From the NCBI RefSeq assembly GCF_009870125.1, contig NC_046680.1, positions 9,300,001-9,364,000 on the forward strand: DNA of 64,000 nucleotides, in the 5' to 3' direction. Origin of the DNA: Drosophila pseudoobscura (lineage: Eukaryota; Arthropoda; Insecta; Diptera; Drosophilidae). The first letter of the stretch is position 1. Each line of letters starts with the position of its first letter. Below are positions 12,591-27,100 of this stretch, in pieces. The position numbers and the translations under genes are program-made. Below the pieces are notes generated by a model that saw only the letters and a program-made list of their open reading frames with translations, made no database searches and was not told the origin of the DNA.

Positions 12591-13697
12591 GTTAGGGGCT
12601 GAGGTCTGGGGTCCGGTGGGGTGTGTGTCCCGCATTTTCACTTGCTAGGTGTTCCCAATTCCGAATACCAAAAGCCGAAAGCAAAAGAAAATATGTAAGC
12701 GCCAGCGCCTGAGCTTGAGCTGCTCCAGAAATGAGAGCACACACACAAGTGAGCGACATAATTGGAGCGCTTTGAGAGCCCTTAATGATGTTGCACAGTG
12801 TCCGCAGAATGGGGGAGAAATGTGCGCCAATATTGGGGCTAATTTTAGAGCGATTATAACGTAAATTGAACCTAATTCTTGGATTCTAGGATATACAGCA
12901 CATTCTTCCAGTGTAAATGTAAGAAAACTATGATATAAATGCAAATTTAAAGATTTTATTAAATAGTTATTCAGGGAATTGCTTCTAAATATATGGGATT
13001 TGTGAGCTGAAGACCAACAGATCTGAAGATCTTCCTTGATCCGTAGATACAATGGCACTCAGACCAGTGTGCACAGGGGCTTGTAGGCCAAATGAATCTT
13101 TTGGATAGCCTCAAGCCTCGCCTAGCCTCACGATTCCGATTCGGATTCCAATTCAAATTCAAATCAAAAGCCGAGTCCATTAGCATTGCATTGACCAGTC
13201 GTTGGAAGAGCGCTCTTCGAATGGTCTTGGAATCTGAATTCAAATCCAAATCCAAAGCGGACGCATCTTGTGGTGGTGCGGCGATGGATGCTTAAGGCTG
13301 GAGGCCCCCCACTTGATCGCATGCAAAAGAAAAAAAAAAAAGAAAAAGAGACAAAAGAGAGCGTATAACTGATTTGACCTTAGCAGGCATTTGCCTACCG
13401 GTTTGCTAGTGCGACTCTTCAGAGGAAAAGCAGGGGAGGGGATCGCGCCCTCTGTGCCATTTACTCCAACTGCTCCGGCTGTTCCATTTGTGCCTTTGGC
13501 GTCACGCAACGAAGTGAGTCAGTCGGTCGATGGAGCGCTGTGGCGTCTCGAGCAAATCAATGAACCATTCCCCCCCGCAAACAAAAGCAGCGGCAACGGT
13601 AGCGGCAACAACAAGAACAAATGAGCGTTACATGTGCGTTGAGACGAGAACCAGAACGAACCGAAAGAGACACAACAACAGAGCGAGACGAGGGACA

Positions 13698-13723
<26 letters not shown>
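13698..13723. repeat. (GA)n tract
   Basis: An uninterrupted GA run, continuing as GGGAGA sequence. GA runs can bind GAGA factor (Trl) or Clamp in flies. Whether this one does is unknown. Confidence 0.8.
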
Positions 13724-13733
<10 letters not shown>

Positions 13734-16700
13734 AGGGGAGAAAGAAACCACTTTCCATGGCGACACACTTTTATATGCTACGTGCTCTTTTGCTACTTTT
13801 GCCACTGCCGCTGCCGCTGCCGCTGCAGCAACAACAACTTGGACTCGGGTTCCCCATAATAGAAAGTGGAACAGGAATTTCCCCCCCATCAATGCCACCA
13901 AAACGGAGGCAGCGGCAGAGCACGATGATTTCATTTTGGCCTGCACTCATTGCGAAACACTTGCCACGGCCAACAACCAAATGGCGGCAACAGCAACAGC
14001 AACAGCAATACCACCAACAACAAGCGGACATCGAGAAAATCAAGAAACAGCAAAAAAAAGATTGGAAAAAAAATAGTTCAGTGGGAGCAAGAGGGAGCCA
14101 ACGCCAAAGCCAAAGCCAAAGGCAGAGCCAGAGCGGCAGACAGCTGAGTGGCAGGCAAGCAAGACCAAAAGAGAGAGCTCTCTCTTTCCCCACTGACTGT
14201 CTTCGAGTGGAGCGCATGTCCCATTTTTGTTTATGGTTTGCCGCTGCGCTTCTCTTGTTGTTCTGTTTGTTGTTTCTATTGCAGGTGCATGCGCGCTCTT
14301 CTCTTTGCTCTTTTTACTATGGTTCTTCTTCTCGCCTGTGGTTGCAACAATTGCAATTTATCAGCATTAGCCGCGTGAATTAATTTCTAATTGATGGCCT
14401 ATGCAATGGGCTCTGCCCCACTTCCGATTCCGTTTCCCGACCCCACTCTTCAGCTTCTGGTGGTGGTGCTGCTGCTGCCGCTACTGTTGCGGCTCTCTCT
14501 TTATCACTCCCTCTCGCTGCTCTCGCTGCTCTCTCTCTTTCTCGCGCTCTCTTTGGTAAGTGGCACTGGCTAGCGTATAATTTTTGTTGTGTTGACCTAA
14601 TTATACGCTCATTTTGATTCACTTGATTTTCTCTGCTCGCAACCACACAGACGCACACATGGACGTTTCGTCACTGAGACGACAAGTGGAGCAGCAGCAG
14701 TGGCAGTGGCAGCAGAGCCAGCAGCCCCACATTGGGGCAGGCGACCGTAATTTCTTGTGGTTACTGGGACGCACATTATTGGGTTTCCACAGAACATGCA
14801 CATGCTAGGGAGCGGGTAGAGGGAGGATGAATGTGGAGAGTGGCAGTGTGGGAGTAAAGGCGTGGGCAGGTGTAAGGGAAAGAGTCTTAATCCTTATTCA
14901 CACTCACTATTTATAGCTGAGATATATCTGCATATAGACCGTGGGATTCTGTGGTAATCCAAACTTCACTTTGGGCAAAGGGAACACGGGGAGTGACATA
15001 TGTAGGCTCGAATCCAACTGAAACGTTGTGCTACGTTCAAATTCAAATTCAGATTCGAAAATGCAATGGCAGTTCCACCAACAGCCCGTCTGACACGACC
15101 AACCGACTGACTAGGAGACCCAACTGTTTCTGTCTCTGTTGTGTTTGGGAACGGAAATGCCAAGGGTGGCGTCTCGCCCAAAGGGGGGTCGTTCAGACAA
15201 AGTCTGCGCCCCCCCAAAGAGGGGCAAAGGTAGAGGAAGAGCCAATATTTGATGGCTGGGAATCTTGAATCAAATACATTTATTTGGGATATGCGGCTAG
15301 CCTCCTAGGGAAGTCCCCCCCAGCAGCACCTAACACTACTACCACTGTCAAAGATTTGCCAATCGTTGGCGCGCTCCGGCTCTCCGACAGACACACACAA
15401 ACGCAGACTCTCACAGTTACAGAGGCACAGATCAGCAGCAGGCAGCAGCAGCAGCAGAAACACCAACACCAACACCAACAACAAGACGCAGCAGAATTTG
15501 AAATTAGGTCAACAGGTTTGGTTGATTGTGGTAGTGGGCCTGAGCCAGTTACTCGAGCGTATGCCGTCCGTCGTCTTTGCCTACGACCTCGGCTGTCATC
15601 ATCAAGAGAGAAGCAGAAGCAGAAGCAGCAGCGACGGAGGCAGAGACAGCAACATCCAAAGCTATCGCTGCCGCCGCCAACGCAATATGCGTTCCGTTCG
15701 TTCCGTCGTTTATTGCACCAGAGTTCGTGCAGTTTGCAGTGGCTGTGGGGGAGATGCACTCGCAGACACACACACATTTATATATATATCAGAATTGAGC
15801 ACACCGCAGTGTGGGTGCAAGGGGGAGACAAGAGGGCGCCCGTTACATTTGGGTAAATGAACCAGGGATGCAGCACAACTTCAGGGCTTCATTGAAGCAT
15901 GGAAAAGGGAACCCTTTGTAAATCAAATCTTTCCAATATTCTCACAACACAATCCAGCCCGTAGCAGGTATCCGCTGCGTCCGTTGCTGGAAAATGTTGC
16001 GAAAATCCGCATATGTTCTGAAATGGAAACTCAACTGGCAACCAACTAACTTGGGCTTCTGAATTGATTTCGTTGCAGCCAAGAGATTTCCACATACTTC
16101 TTAGTTGGTTTCTGTGTCACAATCACAATCGCACACACATACAACGATGCGAAAAGGTAGGCAGAGACGGTCGACGGTCGACGGCGGATGGCGGATGGCG
16201 AACGGTGGAGGGAGTGACAAGACAGAGAGGAGGAATAATGAGGCTCCCAGAGAGGCAAAGCTGCTGCAGCCACCTGCAGCAGAGACAGAGACAGACACAG
16301 AGCCAGAGCCAGAGGCAGCGCGGCAGATAATCCCAGTAGAAATTGAAACTAGTCGCTGCGGCAAGTTTATAGAAAACTGGTATAGAAAAAAGCACACATA
16401 GAGGCAGGCAATCGACCTTGTAGGAGTATATTTTGTCTTGGAGCATGCCCGTAAACTGGGCCAACGCGATTGCACTGAAATCAGGTGGGCGTGACGTAGG
16501 TAAATATGTTGGCCAATGCGGCCGTCTATCTGTGTGTTGGTGTTCGTGTGTCCCAGTGTGTCTGTGTATATGTGTGGGAACGTTTTTGGGAAAGCAAGCA
16601 CCTAGATGCCGATGATGGTGCTGTTGTAGCTGCTGCTGTACCCTTGGCGCCCATAATCCATAACAGAAAATCCAACGAAATGTGTCGCAATCCAAGATCC

Positions 16701-18322
16701 GAAATAGCCATCATTCGAAGGGAGTTTCGTAATTACATACTATTGTGCGATACATACCCGCCAAAAGAGATTTCTATAACCAAAAACAGCCTTGGATGTG
16801 GATGGATGTGGTTTGGTTCTTGCCGCCTGTCTGATTTTTATTCAGTTTCTGATGTTTTCTGTTACCTTAGCATTAGGCACAGCTGGAGTCTTTTGCAATG
16901 CTTCTCGAAAAAAGAAACGTTTTGTGTTTGGCAATTTTTAGATTTCAAAATACCACAAGGTGCATTCTAACACACCACACAGACACACACACACTCACTC
17001 ACTCGCGCTCTCTGGTTCGCGCGCTGTATCTCTCTCCTTCGTTCGGGCACCTTGCCTCTCTCGCACTCACAAACACACACACATGGACACAGAGCTGCAA
17101 TTCTTGGATCTATGTTTCTCAATGGGCTCGAATGTGGGCAGGGGCTGGGTGGCAGCTACAGTGGGGGATTTTGCAATTTGCGTACACTTTGGAGTCGCGT
17201 CGCACACTTATTATCCAACAACTAACCTCCTCCCACAACCCGGACTCGGGAATGCTGCGGCAACTGGAACACAAATATATTCACGACAGAAACGAAAGGG
17301 CAAGCGCAGCGGATCGGATCCACAGTTAAAGCCTAAATAATAACAACAATAATAATAAGAATAATGTTAACGGACAACGCGCGCGTCGTGGCCACATCCG
17401 AATGGGCCAAAAGAAAAATTTACACTGAAGCGGTGTCGCAAAACGACGAGGCACCACCACAGAGCAACGGCGGCAGAGTGAGCTGTTGTTTCTGGTGCTG
17501 CTGCTGCTGCGCGCGGCTGGCGCTCTCCGGTGAACAAAAACAACTCAAGCGATTCCGATTCCGATTCCTCAAGGCCTACTATTTAGGCCAAAAAATAATG
17601 TACCACAACAGCAGCAACACCAACAGCAACAACAAGAAGGTGAACAGCAACTCGTTTGCTTTGCTGCTGGTTTGTCTTACAGAAATGTAAACGTTCTAAT
17701 TGAGTTCTCATTTATGGCCAGTGGTTGTAGCTCCACCGACATCTGCTGTGCACTGTACTGTGCCGCAAGTGTACTCGTAGTTGTTGCCATTACCACCATT
17801 ACCCATAGTGCCAAAACAATCGGAAAATGCATTTTATCCGGCTGCAGCGACCGTTCCAATGGAAATCAAGTTTACCGAACTCTGTAAAGTGCGCGGGCCT
17901 TCGATTGCCCAACACACCACTGTTTCCTCTATCAATCAGCTTCGACCTGTCCTGTCCAGGTATTCCAGGATCCTCTAATTGAGATTGGATTAAATGATAA
18001 ACAAAATGATATTTAAAATGAACACAGTAATATCTTATCATTTTAATGAAAGTAAATGTTTATGTTTATGTTTATATAAATAAAAGAAAATTAAATCTCC
18101 CAAAAGGGTCAATATCTCTCTTAATACACACAATATTCTTAGTTGTCAGATCTCAGATCTTCTCCAAGTACCATGTGTACCAGAGTATCTGTTGAGGCCA
18201 GGTTCTTGCTGAGCTGTCCACCTCGTTCAGTGTCTTGCAGATGTCTTTTTCGAACTGTCGGACTAACTATGCGATTGTCACATTTGCTTTTTTCATTCTT
18301 AGCACTGTCTAACTGTCTAAAC

Positions 18323-19069
18323 TCAGTCAAAGAACTTGTTCAATTTACTCCTCCTTTTCACATCGTGTTTTCTTTTATGATACCGACGTTTTAGGGTGTG
18401 AAAAGTAATTCTTATGTCTGCGATGTAGTCTGCTTCAGTGTATCCACTTCTTTTTTGAATCTCTAAATAAATACATGTGGATTAACAGATATGTACATTA
18501 TATGCATGAATATTCACCATAGATGGTCCTGTTAATATTCTTAAACTGCCTAAACGGCTGTTTGTGGTTAACACCATCGAAGTTGAAGCCCATTATTATT
18601 TCCTCTCCGAATATCTTGGGTATACTATCCTTCAGTGGCTGGATGATGCCTTCTGGCCGCAAAATTCGCTTCATCATAGGAATCTGCAGAGCTAAAATTA
18701 ATATCTGCGAATTGTAGACACGATCTTGCACTATGTACTCACAAAGCTATTTCCGGGATTGGCCAATTCAGAGTCTAATTTTTCCAGTTCTTGCTGCTCT
18801 CGCACTGGGAAATATTCGGTTCTGATCTCAGTGGGTTCAGTCAACGGTCCATTAATGTTTGGCAGAGGGTTTACTTGACTTAGGAGCGTGATTATCAAGT
18901 CTTGATTGCTCAAGATGTCATCTAATTTGTCCTGCAGCTCTATTATTTTGATTTGCAATATCTCATCGTCATTGGACGAGAGCGGATCTTCTTTCTTCCT
19001 AGTCGCAAATGCTGTGGATTGAATTTAGTACAATAAGAACGGAATATTGTTGGAATGTGTCTTACCCAT
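18323..19069 (-). CDS. Small protein with a C-terminal DUF4806-like domain
   Basis: Four exons join with consistent phases: 19069-19066 (ATG plus one base), 19011-18743, 18683-18518 and 18462-18323, giving 192 residues and a TGA stop. The N-terminal half is acidic and helical, with a segment reading IIELQDKLDDILSNQ that could form a coiled coil. The C-terminal half (PKIFGEEIIMGFNFDG, then KQPFRQFKNI and GYTEADYIADIR) resembles DUF4806, a domain of unknown function found in insect proteins; that match is from memory. It ends in a basic tail. The frame stays open upstream of the ATG through a hydrophobic stretch (about 19127-19070) that has no ATG, so the assigned start is the first one available. 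It lies on the strand opposite lig, whose promoter should be just upstream. Real gene: likely. Function: unknown. Confidence 0.7.
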
Positions 19070-21164
19070 CGCCTGGGACAGCAATGATATGCTCGCAGTT
19101 ATGTATACAAAAATTTGTTCAGTTTTAATTGCTCGATTCGTTCGGTTTATTTTTGTTTGCTTACCGACTACCTAGAGATGCGAAGCACCGCATTGTTTTT
19201 ATACGCTCTTGTGAGTTATCGTTCATTGCGCATTTCTAGACGCTCCACTCGTTGTTGTTGCAACTAGCCGATGATTGCCCTCCTCTATTCGATAGGTATC
19301 GCGACAGTGCTCTTTAGCTCCCGCGAGTATATTACAGCACTGTTTCAATATAAGTGCGTTTCTCGGCGCATTTGCAGGTTTGCTCCGTTTTAAAAATTTG
19401 TTTACACCTTAAAGTAGCGTGATGAATTCTCGAATTAGATGTTAAAGTGTAGTTGAAGTGCTTGTCCGCCTCTGTGTAGTGTTTTCCTGATGTTTGTCCA
19501 TATTTTTATGGCGTAAAACTTTGTTGAAAATTCAATACTCGCCGCTGTCTGGAGCGGCAGTGTCGCCGTCAATATAATTACTGTGGCCATAAGTTTACAT
19601 AAGAGAGAAAGAGTCGGCTATAATGTTTGCAGAAATGGCGTCGAAGTGTGTGCACATGGCCAAGACTTTAGACAATGGCCGGGGCTGCTTATTAATAATT
19701 TGAAGCTGAGCTCGCATTTTATCTATTTAAAATGCATTCACAATCTTGAAAGCTATTGGAAATAGTCAAGTTAATTGGAAACTGGCATTACATTTCATAT
19801 CCAGTGCAGTGTACACCATTTTGTCCGGTTTTTTATTCCGCTTTGTGCGCTTCATTCGGTTTCAATGCCCTCGCATTCAGTGTTGCCGAGTGCCGCGGCA
19901 TATCTAGTGATGTGTAATTGCGAAATTTGGTTTGAAAAAGTGTGTTTTCCGCACAAATATGCAATTTTACTGCTGTAAATTACTCGAATAGTTTGTGCAA
20001 ATTATAACATTCTTTATCCGAACAGTTGGTAAATAAATATATCCCACCCGCTGCACGCCGGGCCCACCACTCACACCTGGCAACACCAAGCACTTGGGAT
20101 AGGATAGTTAGTGCGACAGGGATGCAGCTATGGCAGCTGTAGAAATCCGAGCACAAAAGAAAAAGCAGAAAACCGAAGCGGGGAGGCCAAGAATTTTATA
20201 AATCAATTCTTGTCTATGCCCCAAGCTGGCAATTGGCATATTCAAGTAATATTTGTGTCTACTCTTCCCAAATGCTGGGGCCAGCAAAATAAATCTATAC
20301 ATTATACTTAGAGTAGTGAGCGAGAGGCGGTATGCGGACGTGCAAAATGTATGTCCCATGTGAAAAAGTGTATGCGGCAGAGGGGACAAGTGTGTGTGTG
20401 TGTGTGTTTATGTGAATATGAATAATGTATGAAAAGGCATTATTCATGACGAGATTTGATAAAACTGCGGTGACAACAAAATTAAATGATTCAGATGCAC
20501 TTGGTATCGGGGTCGTGCACTGGATCGAAACGGTCTCTCACAATTTACCATTGTCGTCTGTGCACCGTTCTCTTGTGTGTCCAACCCCCCCGGCTAAATA
20601 CTCCACCGTCAGCAACCACCGATTAGAAAAGCGGACGACGTTTTTCGTTGTGATGCGTCTCGGTCACGTACCCCGCCAACGTCCCGCGACGCTCACTTTG
20701 CGTTACCTGTTTTGCCAATACACACACCCCTCCGCCGCTGTCTTCTCTATGGCATTGCTGCTATTACTTCCTCTTTTCACTCCCCCCCTCTTGCATGGTT
20801 TGCATTAAATTTTTGTTATTTCTGAATACTTGCTTTGTTTGTGCGTGCGTGTCGCTCTCCCGCTCCGGCTCTCTCATGTCTCTCTCGTGTGTTGTGTGTG
20901 TGTGTGTGTGTTTCGTTCTTTTATTCTCTTTGATTAAATGTACATTGAACTCTCATCTGTCGGCGGCTCTCATCATCTCTCTGTTAGCTTTTCCTCTGCC
21001 ACTTGTTTTACAACTCGTCAAATTTGGCTAGATGAAAATTTAGGGTTTGTCTGGGCGTCACTGGGCAACAACGCTCCTTGATTAGTCTCTGGACTGGAAT
21101 GCTAATAAGTTCTTGTTGATTTCCTGCCTCTTGCAGCTAACTTGTATATACAGTGTACATAGAG
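19070..21164. other. Divergent promoter region and 5' untranslated region of lig
   Basis: The segment separates the DUF4806-like gene (minus) from the lig ATG. It should contain both promoters and at least one untranslated lig exon. An acceptor CTCTTGCAG ends at 21136, 28 bases before the ATG, and would join an upstream leader exon whose position I cannot fix. (TG)n runs occur near 20391-20407 and 20894-20912. No coding exon is supported. Confidence 0.5.
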
Positions 21165-24100
21165 ATGAGCACACAAACTCGTTCAGGCGGCGGTGGCGGA
21201 GGAGGCGGCAACAGTCGCAGCCAGAAAAAGTCAAATTCCGCCAATGTTGGCGGGGGCACGGCCCACGATGCAGCCCCACATGCAGCAGCGAACAAGAAAG
21301 GCGACGCTAATAAGACAGATAAACCAGAGAAGGCCCAGCCCAAGGCCACCACGGAACAGTTGCGCATCGCCCAGATTACCAACAGCACCACAGAGGATCC
21401 ACAGATCAACGAAAAGGTTACCCTCTTACTGACCATGACTCAACGTTCCGAGGAGGAGGTGTGTTGCGCCCTCAACGAGTGCGACTACGACTTGGAAGCA
21501 GCAGCCAACTTCTTGATCGAGGAGCTCCCTCAGGTGAGCGATTCTGCCCCTATAGGAGAGATCCCCTCTCTGAATCTGAATCCTTGCAGGGCGCCTTTGC
21601 CAAGTACGAGAAGAAGCGGAAGAGGCCTGCAAGCACTGCTGCCGATGGTGCCGCTGGCGATGGTGAGTGGGCCGATGGCAATGCAAATGCGGACAAGCGC
21701 GAAAATACCCGGAACCGCAGCTCGAACCGCGGTGGCGGACGCGGCGGCACTGACAGCCGTGGATGTAAGTATACCTTACACTTTCCTCTCACGCATCCCC
21801 CGATTTAATGCTGTTTTCTCTGGCTCCAGGGCGCGGCAGAGAGACCCGCGAGAACGAGCGCAACACTCGCGAATCTCGCGGCGGCGGTGGGGAACGCGGC
21901 GGTGAACGTGGTGATGACCGGGCAAACGACAACTATCGCGGCCAGCGCAACGGCGGACGAAGTGCGCCTGGAGGCGGTGGTGGACGCGGCGGCGGCTTCG
22001 TTTCACGCTCTGGACGCGGAGGAGGTCGCATGGGAGGTCGTAGCAGTGGCCCACGCGGAGATCGCACCAGTGGCAGCGGTGGCTTTGGAGCAGGACGCAG
22101 TAGTAATGCCAACGAGGACCACCACGAGGTTGAGCTCTGGGACAACACCATTGCGCAGAATGCCGAGAAGCAGCAGCCTGGCCAAGACGATTCCTGGGGC
22201 GACTGGAACAACGAGGAGTACGAGGGCTCCCTCAAGGACAGCAAAGTGTTCACCACCAGCAATCTGTCCACACAGACGGCCGCCGCCGTGGTCAGCGGAG
22301 GAGGTGCCGGTGCCGGTGCAGCATCAAGTACTGGATCTGGGGGCGAGCTTTCGGCCCCGCCAGGACTGGAGCATCATCTGGGCAGCAGTGCCCTGGCCCA
22401 ACAAGGATCTCATCTGGTATCGTCGGTCGCAGTGGGAACAAGTGTCGAAGACAACAGTGGTAGCAGTGGGCCGCCGGCAACACCGCCGTCAGCGCTGTCG
22501 GGCTCGGCCACCACGCCGCTCCTGCAGTACAGCGCCGCTGTCAGCAATCCACCGCCCCAGATGCAGTCGCAGGGCACGCAGCACAGCAGCGGCGGAGGCA
22601 CTGCCGCTGGTGGTGGGGGCAGCGCTTCATCATCCTTCGTATCCGCCGCATCAGACACATTCACAAGCGCCGCCTCGGCAGCAGCCACGTTAGTGCAGCA
22701 GGCCCAGCAGCAGCAACAGCTTCAGCAGACGACTCCCATAAAGCCGTCGGCTACCCTTTCGGTGGAGCAATCTCAGTATTTCAACTCCCTGGCCAGCCAG
22801 GGCGTTAGTCCCGGATCCGCTGCCGTGCAGCCAACGCCAGCTGGATATGCCCCAAGCTCTGCCACCGCCTACTCCCAGACGAGTACGAGCGTGGGTGGCG
22901 GTGGGGGCGTGGGTGGCAGCCCGTACCCCAGCACGTATGCGAATGTGTTTGGCTCGACAGCTGGTGATCAGTCGCAGCAGCAGACGCAGGTGAGGAGGGC
23001 ACGCGTCAAGCTGCCGCCTCCCTCGAAGATCCCGGCGACCGCGGTGGAGATGCCCGGCGACAATGCCCTGAACAACATTGGCTACCTGGATGTGCAATTC
23101 GGTGCTCTGGACTTTGGCACGGACGACAGCTTCGACTCAATGCCAGAGAAGTTCAACGCGAGCGTCGAGCAGCAGCAGCAGCAGCAGGACGACTATCAGA
23201 GCAAGTCTCAGCAGCAGCAGCAGCAGTCGACTCTGACAGCGGGCCTGCAAAGTTCTCAAATTGTGAGTCATGCCCGCCTTGGGCCCATGGAACCCCATGG
23301 AACATCTAATCCGCAATCATTTTATCAACAGGGTGATGCCTTAAGTGCTGCCGGCTATGCGGCCCGTTCAACGGCGCAGCAACAGCAGCAGAGTGCTAGC
23401 TCGACTGTCGCCAGCAACGCCCTGGATCAACTGACCAAGAACGATCCATACGGGCAGGCAAGCAGTGCGGGCAGTGCCTATCAGAATGCGTACCAGAGCA
23501 GTGCGGCCAGTAAGGCGAACAGTGCCTACCAGACGTCGGCGCAGGGGGGCTACAGCAGCTCCAGCTATGCGAATGTCCAGTCGTCGGTGGCGAACAGCTA
23601 CCAGCAGCAGGGGTATGGCTCGTACCAGCCAAATGTCAACTCCTACCAGCAGCAGCAGACTGTCGCCGGGACGCAGCCTTCCGTGGGTGGTGTTGTGCCC
23701 GGAAGTGGGTCAGCGTCAACGCAAAACATTCCGGTCGGAGGAAGTGCCAGCCAGAACAGCTCCAGGTAAGCAGCCCCCGTCGGTTGCTTTGTTGCCATCC
23801 GTTGATTTCTAACAACTTATGCCGTTCTGTTGCTCTGTTCTGTTTTCTCTTCTCCTAACACACACGTTCACTGTTTGTTCATTTGCTAATACCTGCCTCA
23901 ACCCGCCATTGCCTGCCCTGCCCCATGTCGAATGTTGCAGCGGTAATGCCAGCTCCGCGTATCTCACATCGGGATACTCGACGCCACAAAGCGCTTACCA
24001 GTCCAGCCAGAGTGTCTATGGCAACAGTAGCGGGTATGTATGGGAATGCTGCTCTCTCTATCCTCCTCCTGCTCCAATATTTTAACACGTGCTCCTTCGT

Positions 24101-27100
24101 TTTGTTCTGCCCCGACTCCTTCCAATCGCCAATCGCCCATTCAGGTTTGCTGGCAGCGCGAGCAACGCGTCTTCGCAGTACGCCAGCTTTGGTACCAGCG
24201 CCAAGCTCAAGGATGCCTCTACAGCCAGCGGCGCCGCGCACTACGACAGGTATGTTGCCCATCCCCGCATGCTGGTGATCCTCAGTTCGCTTACTAAAAC
24301 CCGACAGGATACAGAACAAGCTGTTGCCGTTTCGAGTTCCCCGGTTCACAGATTAATCAATGCATTGTTTTTAAATTGCCTGTTTTCAGTGTGTCGACGA
24401 GCAGCGGCGTGAGTAGCAGCAGCGGCAGCACGGGCAACGGAGCGGCAGGAGCCGTGAGTGGGCAGCCAGGGGTTAACCAGGCGTCTGTGTCGAACAGTGA
24501 GTGCAACGGCAGTGGGGATTATTGTCCCTCGGCAGCACGTGATGAATTCTCTTGTTTTGTTCTTCCGCAGATAACAATGTGAGCGGCAGCAGCTCCAACA
24601 GCAACGTGACGGCGGGCGTGACCAGCGGCAATGTGGCCGGAGGAGGCGTCAGCCAGAGCGGCGTAAGTAGCGGCGGCGTGGGCGTGGCCGGTGGCAGCGG
24701 TAGTGCGTCCAGCGTCGGTGTGAATGTGAACAACAACAATGCCGGCTCGGTGGGAGGAGCGGCGGTCGCTGCCCAAACAGCTGCCGGCACCGCAGCAGTG
24801 CTGGCCTCGCTGACCAACAAGAATAGCAGCAGCAGTAACAGCAGCGGCAGCGGCGTTGGCGGTGGCGCCACAACAGCTGGTGGCGTCGGAGGCGCAAGCA
24901 CCGGCAGTGGCGTCGGCGCTGGTTCTGGTGCTGGTAGTGGTGGTGGCGGTGGCAGCGGCAGCGGCTTGGTGCCCACCAACATCCAAATGGTTAGTCAATA
25001 TATTCAGACTGGATTGCCATACTATCAGCAACCAGTTTATTCCTACGAGGAATTACAAATGATGCAACAGAGAGTGCCACATGTGGTGAGTTCATGGAGA
25101 AAAGCAAAAGCAAAAACCAAACCAAAACCAACAACAAACCAATGTAAACAATCCATCGAATCGAATCGAATCGACTCTAATATCAATATCAATAATCAAT
25201 CAATTGTATCCGTATCCGTATCCGCACCCGCATAAGCCACAGTCCAAATTCCATTCAATCCACTTGTACGATATAATAAGAACTACTACTACTACTACTC
25301 ATCGTATTGTATATTCATGATCAAGATAAACGGCTCCCGCGCATCCCAGCAGCTTCGCCTCTAGCAGCAGGAGCTCTGGCTCCGGCTCTGGCTCTCGTTC
25401 TACTTCTAACAGATCCGATCCGATCCTCTCCTCAGTGTGCATTGTAACATGTAGCATTTGAACGATGTCTGTGTCTATATCTATTGTCTATGTCTATTTT
25501 GTCTGTGTAATGTGTATATATCATCACGATTTCTTTTGCACTTTATTTAAATATTTGTCATACCATATCCGCTTCCACACTCCCTTCATCTCCCAACTTA
25601 TCTCATTCCGATAAATATTCATAGATCCAGAATTTCCTGGCTCTTTTGCTTTTGTTCTTCCTTGTCATCCCTTTTCTTTGCTTTTTACTCGTACTCCACA
25701 TAACAATCAATCATGCCAAAAATGAACAAAAAATCTCATGCAAATTAAAAAAAAAAAACAAAAAACTAATTACAAAATTTAAAAATATTTAATTGCTTTA
25801 ATTTGGGTTTTGTTTTCTTCTTACTAATTTCGCAACCGCATCCTCTCGCCACTCCACTCCACTCCACGCTCCTAACCTGCTCTCTCATACATATATGTAT
25901 ATTTATATTTTCCATATGAATAATTTAAGCATTTAACAACACATCATATTTTTTTCCCATTTCCATTCAAATGCGCTTTGAGGCGGTCCGACCCGCACAC
26001 AGCTTTGCCAAACTATACAGATTTCACGGATTTGATCTTGATCCAATTGCACAAAAGTCTGGTAAAGCTGCGTCGCGTCATCGGCCATCGGGCCACTTAA
26101 ACAGACTCGATTCTCCTACTCAGCCTCGACGGCCGGCTAATTTTGTGTGTGTTTTGTGTCGATTGCAGCAGGGATATTACGATCTGAACTACACGCCAAC
26201 CAGCCTGGGAGCGGGACGCGACAATCTCGGATCTGTGGCGTACTCAACCATGACTGACGGACGCTTTGCCCGCACCGACAATAACTCCAGTCCAGTAAGC
26301 AATGTGAGTCCTTAGTTCTGTCGCTAGTTAGACGCGAATGCGGGAATAGTAGCTAAATGTCGCTCAATATCTTTGCCTTGCAGGTGTCTAGCACAATGTC
26401 TCAACAGGCGGGCTCAAGTGCACCCATGCTGAATGTTCCTTATGCCTATTTCTATGGTGGCAATGTGATGCCTGGTGGTTTCCAGTACGGCACACCTGCC
26501 ATTTATCCAGTAATACCTTGAATATATTACTCCATATATGTCCTAATGTATGCAATGTTATTTTTGAATAGCAACAAATACCGACGGCAAACACGGCATC
26601 CGGTGGACAGTTCCCGAAGCCATCGTACAGTGCGGGCTACGGCTCAACCAACTACGACACCCTCTCACAGACCACACAGGATTACAGCAAGGGCGGCTAC
26701 TCGACGAGCGTGAATCAACAAACGAAAACCCAGACGGTTTCCAACCAGCCGCAGGCGGGCACTGCCTCAGACCTGACCTCATCGATGTACGGCAAGGGCC
26801 ACGTGGCGCTGAACAAGGTTAATGTACGTACAGCTTGGCCAGTCATCCTAGTCGCTCTAACACCCGTTTCCGATTCTCCATTTTCCCCTACAGTCGTATG
26901 AGAAGCAGAGTTTCCACTCGGGCACACCGCCACCGTTCAACATGGCCAACACGCAGACAGCGGGCGGTACCTCGGCCCAGCCGTACGGCATGTACTTGCC
27001 GATGCCAGCAGCCGGACACCACAATATGATACATCAGCCCATACACCAGGTAGGGTCCGAAATGCAACAAGTGATTGTGGTACAAGGAGGCTGCGAGAAT

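Larger units (their letters stand above)
10541..18322. other. Upstream or intronic region of the zinc-finger gene, rich in simple repeats
   Basis: No supported coding exon. It probably contains 5' untranslated exons and regulatory DNA of the zinc-finger gene, because that gene's ATG sits directly after a splice acceptor at 10539-10540. The segment is dense in GAGAG, CAG and CA tracts. Long reading frames here are compositional artefacts of repeats. I could not place a transcription start. Confidence 0.45.

Noticed and set aside
13530-14383. Several frames of 100-200 codons in the (GA)n and CAG-rich region
   Set aside because: They read simple repeats in all frames, with no splice signals or family motifs.
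14960-15020. GGCTCGAATCC resembling a tRNA B box
   Set aside because: No matching A box at the right distance and no cloverleaf could be drawn. No tRNA gene was found anywhere in the window.
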